From positions 1 through 64,000 of the forward strand of contig NZ_BCQG01000003.1 in assembly GCF_001544315.1 (NCBI RefSeq): 64,000 nucleotides of DNA. Reading direction: 5' to 3'. The DNA is from Geobacillus jurassicus NBRC 107829 (lineage in GTDB: Bacteria > Bacillota > Bacilli > Bacillales > Anoxybacillaceae). Of this stretch, positions 62,542 through 64,000 are shown one piece after another. The first letter of the stretch is position 1. Every line of letters starts with the position of its first letter. The position numbers were made by a program, and so were the translations under genes. Below the pieces are notes generated by a model, which saw only the letters and a program-made list of their open reading frames with translations, had not been told where the DNA came from and made no database searches.

Positions 62542-64000
62542 ATGGGGAAAATGATCATTTCTAAAGGAAAAAACATCGATGAGGCCATTCACGTCGGCTT
62601 GGCGATTTTGCAAAGCAAACGCGAAGAGGTGCATGTTGAAATCATCCAAAAGGAAACTAGAAGAATTTGGTTCATCGGTTCCAAACCAGCCATTGTCAAA
62701 CTAACGAAGATAGAAAGGCAAACAGAATCATCAGGCGCTGTCAAAGAAGAGAAATTCGGTTCAACAAATGCGAATGAGGCGCAGATCGAAGCAGCGGAAG
62801 ATCATTTGAGTGGAAAAGCATGGGTGCGGGGAGGGAAAATTTTTTATCGTTCATCGCCGTTATGCTATCCTACTATTACTGTAGGGCAAGGTGTTCTGCT
62901 GTTAAAAAACGGACATCCAGTGGCTGGAACGACGGTTGTCACTGAAGGCGACCAATTAGAAATACAAACTACAGAGGAAACGGTCGAAACGAAATGGGAT
63001 ATTGTCCTTGATGAAGACAAGTTGCACGCCATTTTGCACATAGAGCCGGGGATGAAAAAGCGGTTTCAAATTAAAGATGCCTCCCCTGATTACCATATTG
63101 AGTTAAAAGCCGAACAGCATATTGAAATACAAAATACACTTGAGTACCAGTCAGTTTTGCAAAAACTAAAATCGCTGAATATTGTTCAAGGATTTGATTT
63201 TACCGCGATGGCTGAAGCAGCGAAGGCGACAAAACCGGGCGATTTTGTCATCGCTAGAGGGGTGAAACCGCAGGAAGGAAAAAACGGTTGGGTGGAGTTA
63301 ACGGTCAATTTGGACAGTAAACAGGCGGGGCCGAAACTGCGGGAAGACGGCACCGTTGATTTCCGCGAAGTAAACAATATTCCTTCCGTTCATCCGGGAC
63401 AAGTCATCGCGATCGTTCATCCTCCGATCCCGGGCGTTCCGGGCGTGACGGTGACGAATGAGCCGATTCCGCCTAAACCTGTTCACCCGGTGGCTGTCCA
63501 TTTAGGAAAAGGTGTAACAGCAATTGAAAATGGGACGAAAATTGTAGCGTTGGCTAGCGGGCGGCCGGTTTTTCGGCAACAAGGACTCGATGTGCATATA
63601 TTTATGATGGACAAGCTTACTCATCAAGGCGACGTCGATTTGAGTTCAGGCAATATTCGGTTTCATGGCGACGTCGACATTACCGGCAGCGTCGAAGACG
63701 GAATGAGCGTCGAGGCGGAGGGCAATATTACGATATTCCAAAATGTCACTCGAGCGACGATTACGTCAAAACAAGCTGTCTTTATCAGACAAAATGTCAT
63801 TGGAAGCGTCATCTCGGCGGGAACGGGCCATATACTGGCTTTCGAGCTCGCACATTTGTTAATGACAATTGAAGGATATGTTGAAAAAATGATTTCGTCT
63901 ATAAAACAGTTAGTAAGTTCTCCAGCGTTTAAAAGGACAGATTGGAAACAGAACGGACTGTTCCCATTGATTAAGCTTTTAATGGATCATAAATTCCGTT
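62542..64000 (+). CDS. FapA/DUF342-family protein, partial at the window end
   Basis: At least 486 residues; the frame is open to the edge of the window. A Jag-N-like domain (about 1-50; SKGKNIDEAIHVGLAILQSKREEVHVEIIQ) precedes the FapA region. That region includes the VHPGQVIAIVHPPIPGVPGVTVTNEPIPPKP linker and a beta-helical FapA core (DVDLSSGNIRFHGDVDITGSVEDGMSVEAEGNITI). Start ATG 62542 follows AAGGGGG. DUF342 proteins are linked to flagellar, swarming or envelope functions in other bacteria. Here it sits beside c-di-GMP genes. The C-terminal helical part is beyond the window. Confidence 0.88.
   Translation, partial: MGKMIISKGKNIDEAIHVGLAILQSKREEVHVEIIQKETRRIWFIGSKPAIVKLTKIERQTESSGAVKEEKFGSTNANEAQIEAAEDHLSGKAWVRGGKIFYRSSPLCYPTITVGQGVLLLKNGHPVAGTTVVTEGDQLEIQTTEETVETKWDIVLDEDKLHAILHIEPGMKKRFQIKDASPDYHIELKAEQHIEIQNTLEYQSVLQKLKSLNIVQGFDFTAMAEAAKATKPGDFVIARGVKPQEGKNGWVELTVNLDSKQAGPKLREDGTVDFREVNNIPSVHPGQVIAIVHPPIPGVPGVTVTNEPIPPKPVHPVAVHLGKGVTAIENGTKIVALASGRPVFRQQGLDVHIFMMDKLTHQGDVDLSSGNIRFHGDVDITGSVEDGMSVEAEGNITIFQNVTRATITSKQAVFIRQNVIGSVISAGTGHILAFELAHLLMTIEGYVEKMISSIKQLVSSPAFKRTDWKQNGLFPLIKLLMDHKFR

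Overview
The window looks like a chromosomal segment of a thermophilic Bacillaceae species of the Geobacillus/Parageobacillus group. Ribosome binding sites are strongly GGAGG-like, rho-independent terminators are frequent, codon use is moderately GC-rich, and the gene set is typical of the group (gltC/gltAB, XpaC-TelA, YozQ-like and DUF2512 small proteins, a PCYCGC lipoprotein). A phosphatase at 57657-58283 is very close, from memory, to PhoE of G. stearothermophilus. No rRNA, tRNA, prophage or intact insertion sequence was seen. Assignments come from reading the sequence; no database search was run.

Region 1 (1-1760) holds a possible decayed CRISPR tail, a terminator and an orphan type III adenine methyltransferase whose C-terminus is cut off at a hairpin. 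Region 2 (2431-14721) is a reductive pyrimidine degradation locus. It contains an NCS1 permease, beta-ureidopropionase, PreT/PreA dihydropyrimidine dehydrogenase, dihydropyrimidinase, a frameshifted PucR-type regulator, malonate-semialdehyde dehydrogenase and an omega-amino acid aminotransferase. Together these would turn uracil or thymine into ammonia, CO2 and acetyl- or propionyl-CoA. Two exact matches to the TnrA/GlnR nitrogen box lie in its control regions, and a third precedes amtB at 41361. Region 3 (14905-24123) holds an AcuI-like reductase, a dhaK remnant, gltC divergent from gltA-gltB, and a PAP2 phosphatase.

Region 4 (24300-46400) is mixed core and accessory material. It includes a coiled-coil protein built on a 42-bp minisatellite, a DUF2157/GDYXXLXY membrane protein, a penicillin acylase scrap, fructosamine kinase-sirtuin, a PfpI protein, an ACT-domain malic enzyme, a CAP-domain secreted protein, two MFS transporters, SIMPL, XpaC-TelA, and amtB followed by a DUF294 nucleotidyltransferase and a DEDDh exonuclease. 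Region 5 (46490-54763) is a gentisate-pathway island: an operon for a hydroxylase, gentisate dioxygenase, a DinB-fold protein, fumarylpyruvate hydrolase and YciI, divergent from an IclR regulator and followed by a TRAP transporter that lies next to a fragment of an aromatic-acid MFS carrier. Two sharp promoter-plus-palindrome arrangements suggest IclR control. The DinB-fold protein is a good candidate for a bacillithiol-dependent maleylpyruvate isomerase.

Region 6 (54887-64000) is rich in cyclic-di-GMP and signalling genes: a PAS-GGDEF-EAL protein, PhoE, an MHYT-PAS hybrid histidine kinase, a stand-alone EAL protein and a FapA/DUF342 protein that runs off the window. Gene scraps (siderophore-binding protein, QueD-like, DhaK, penicillin acylase, MFS) are scattered through the window and point to repeated deletion and replacement.
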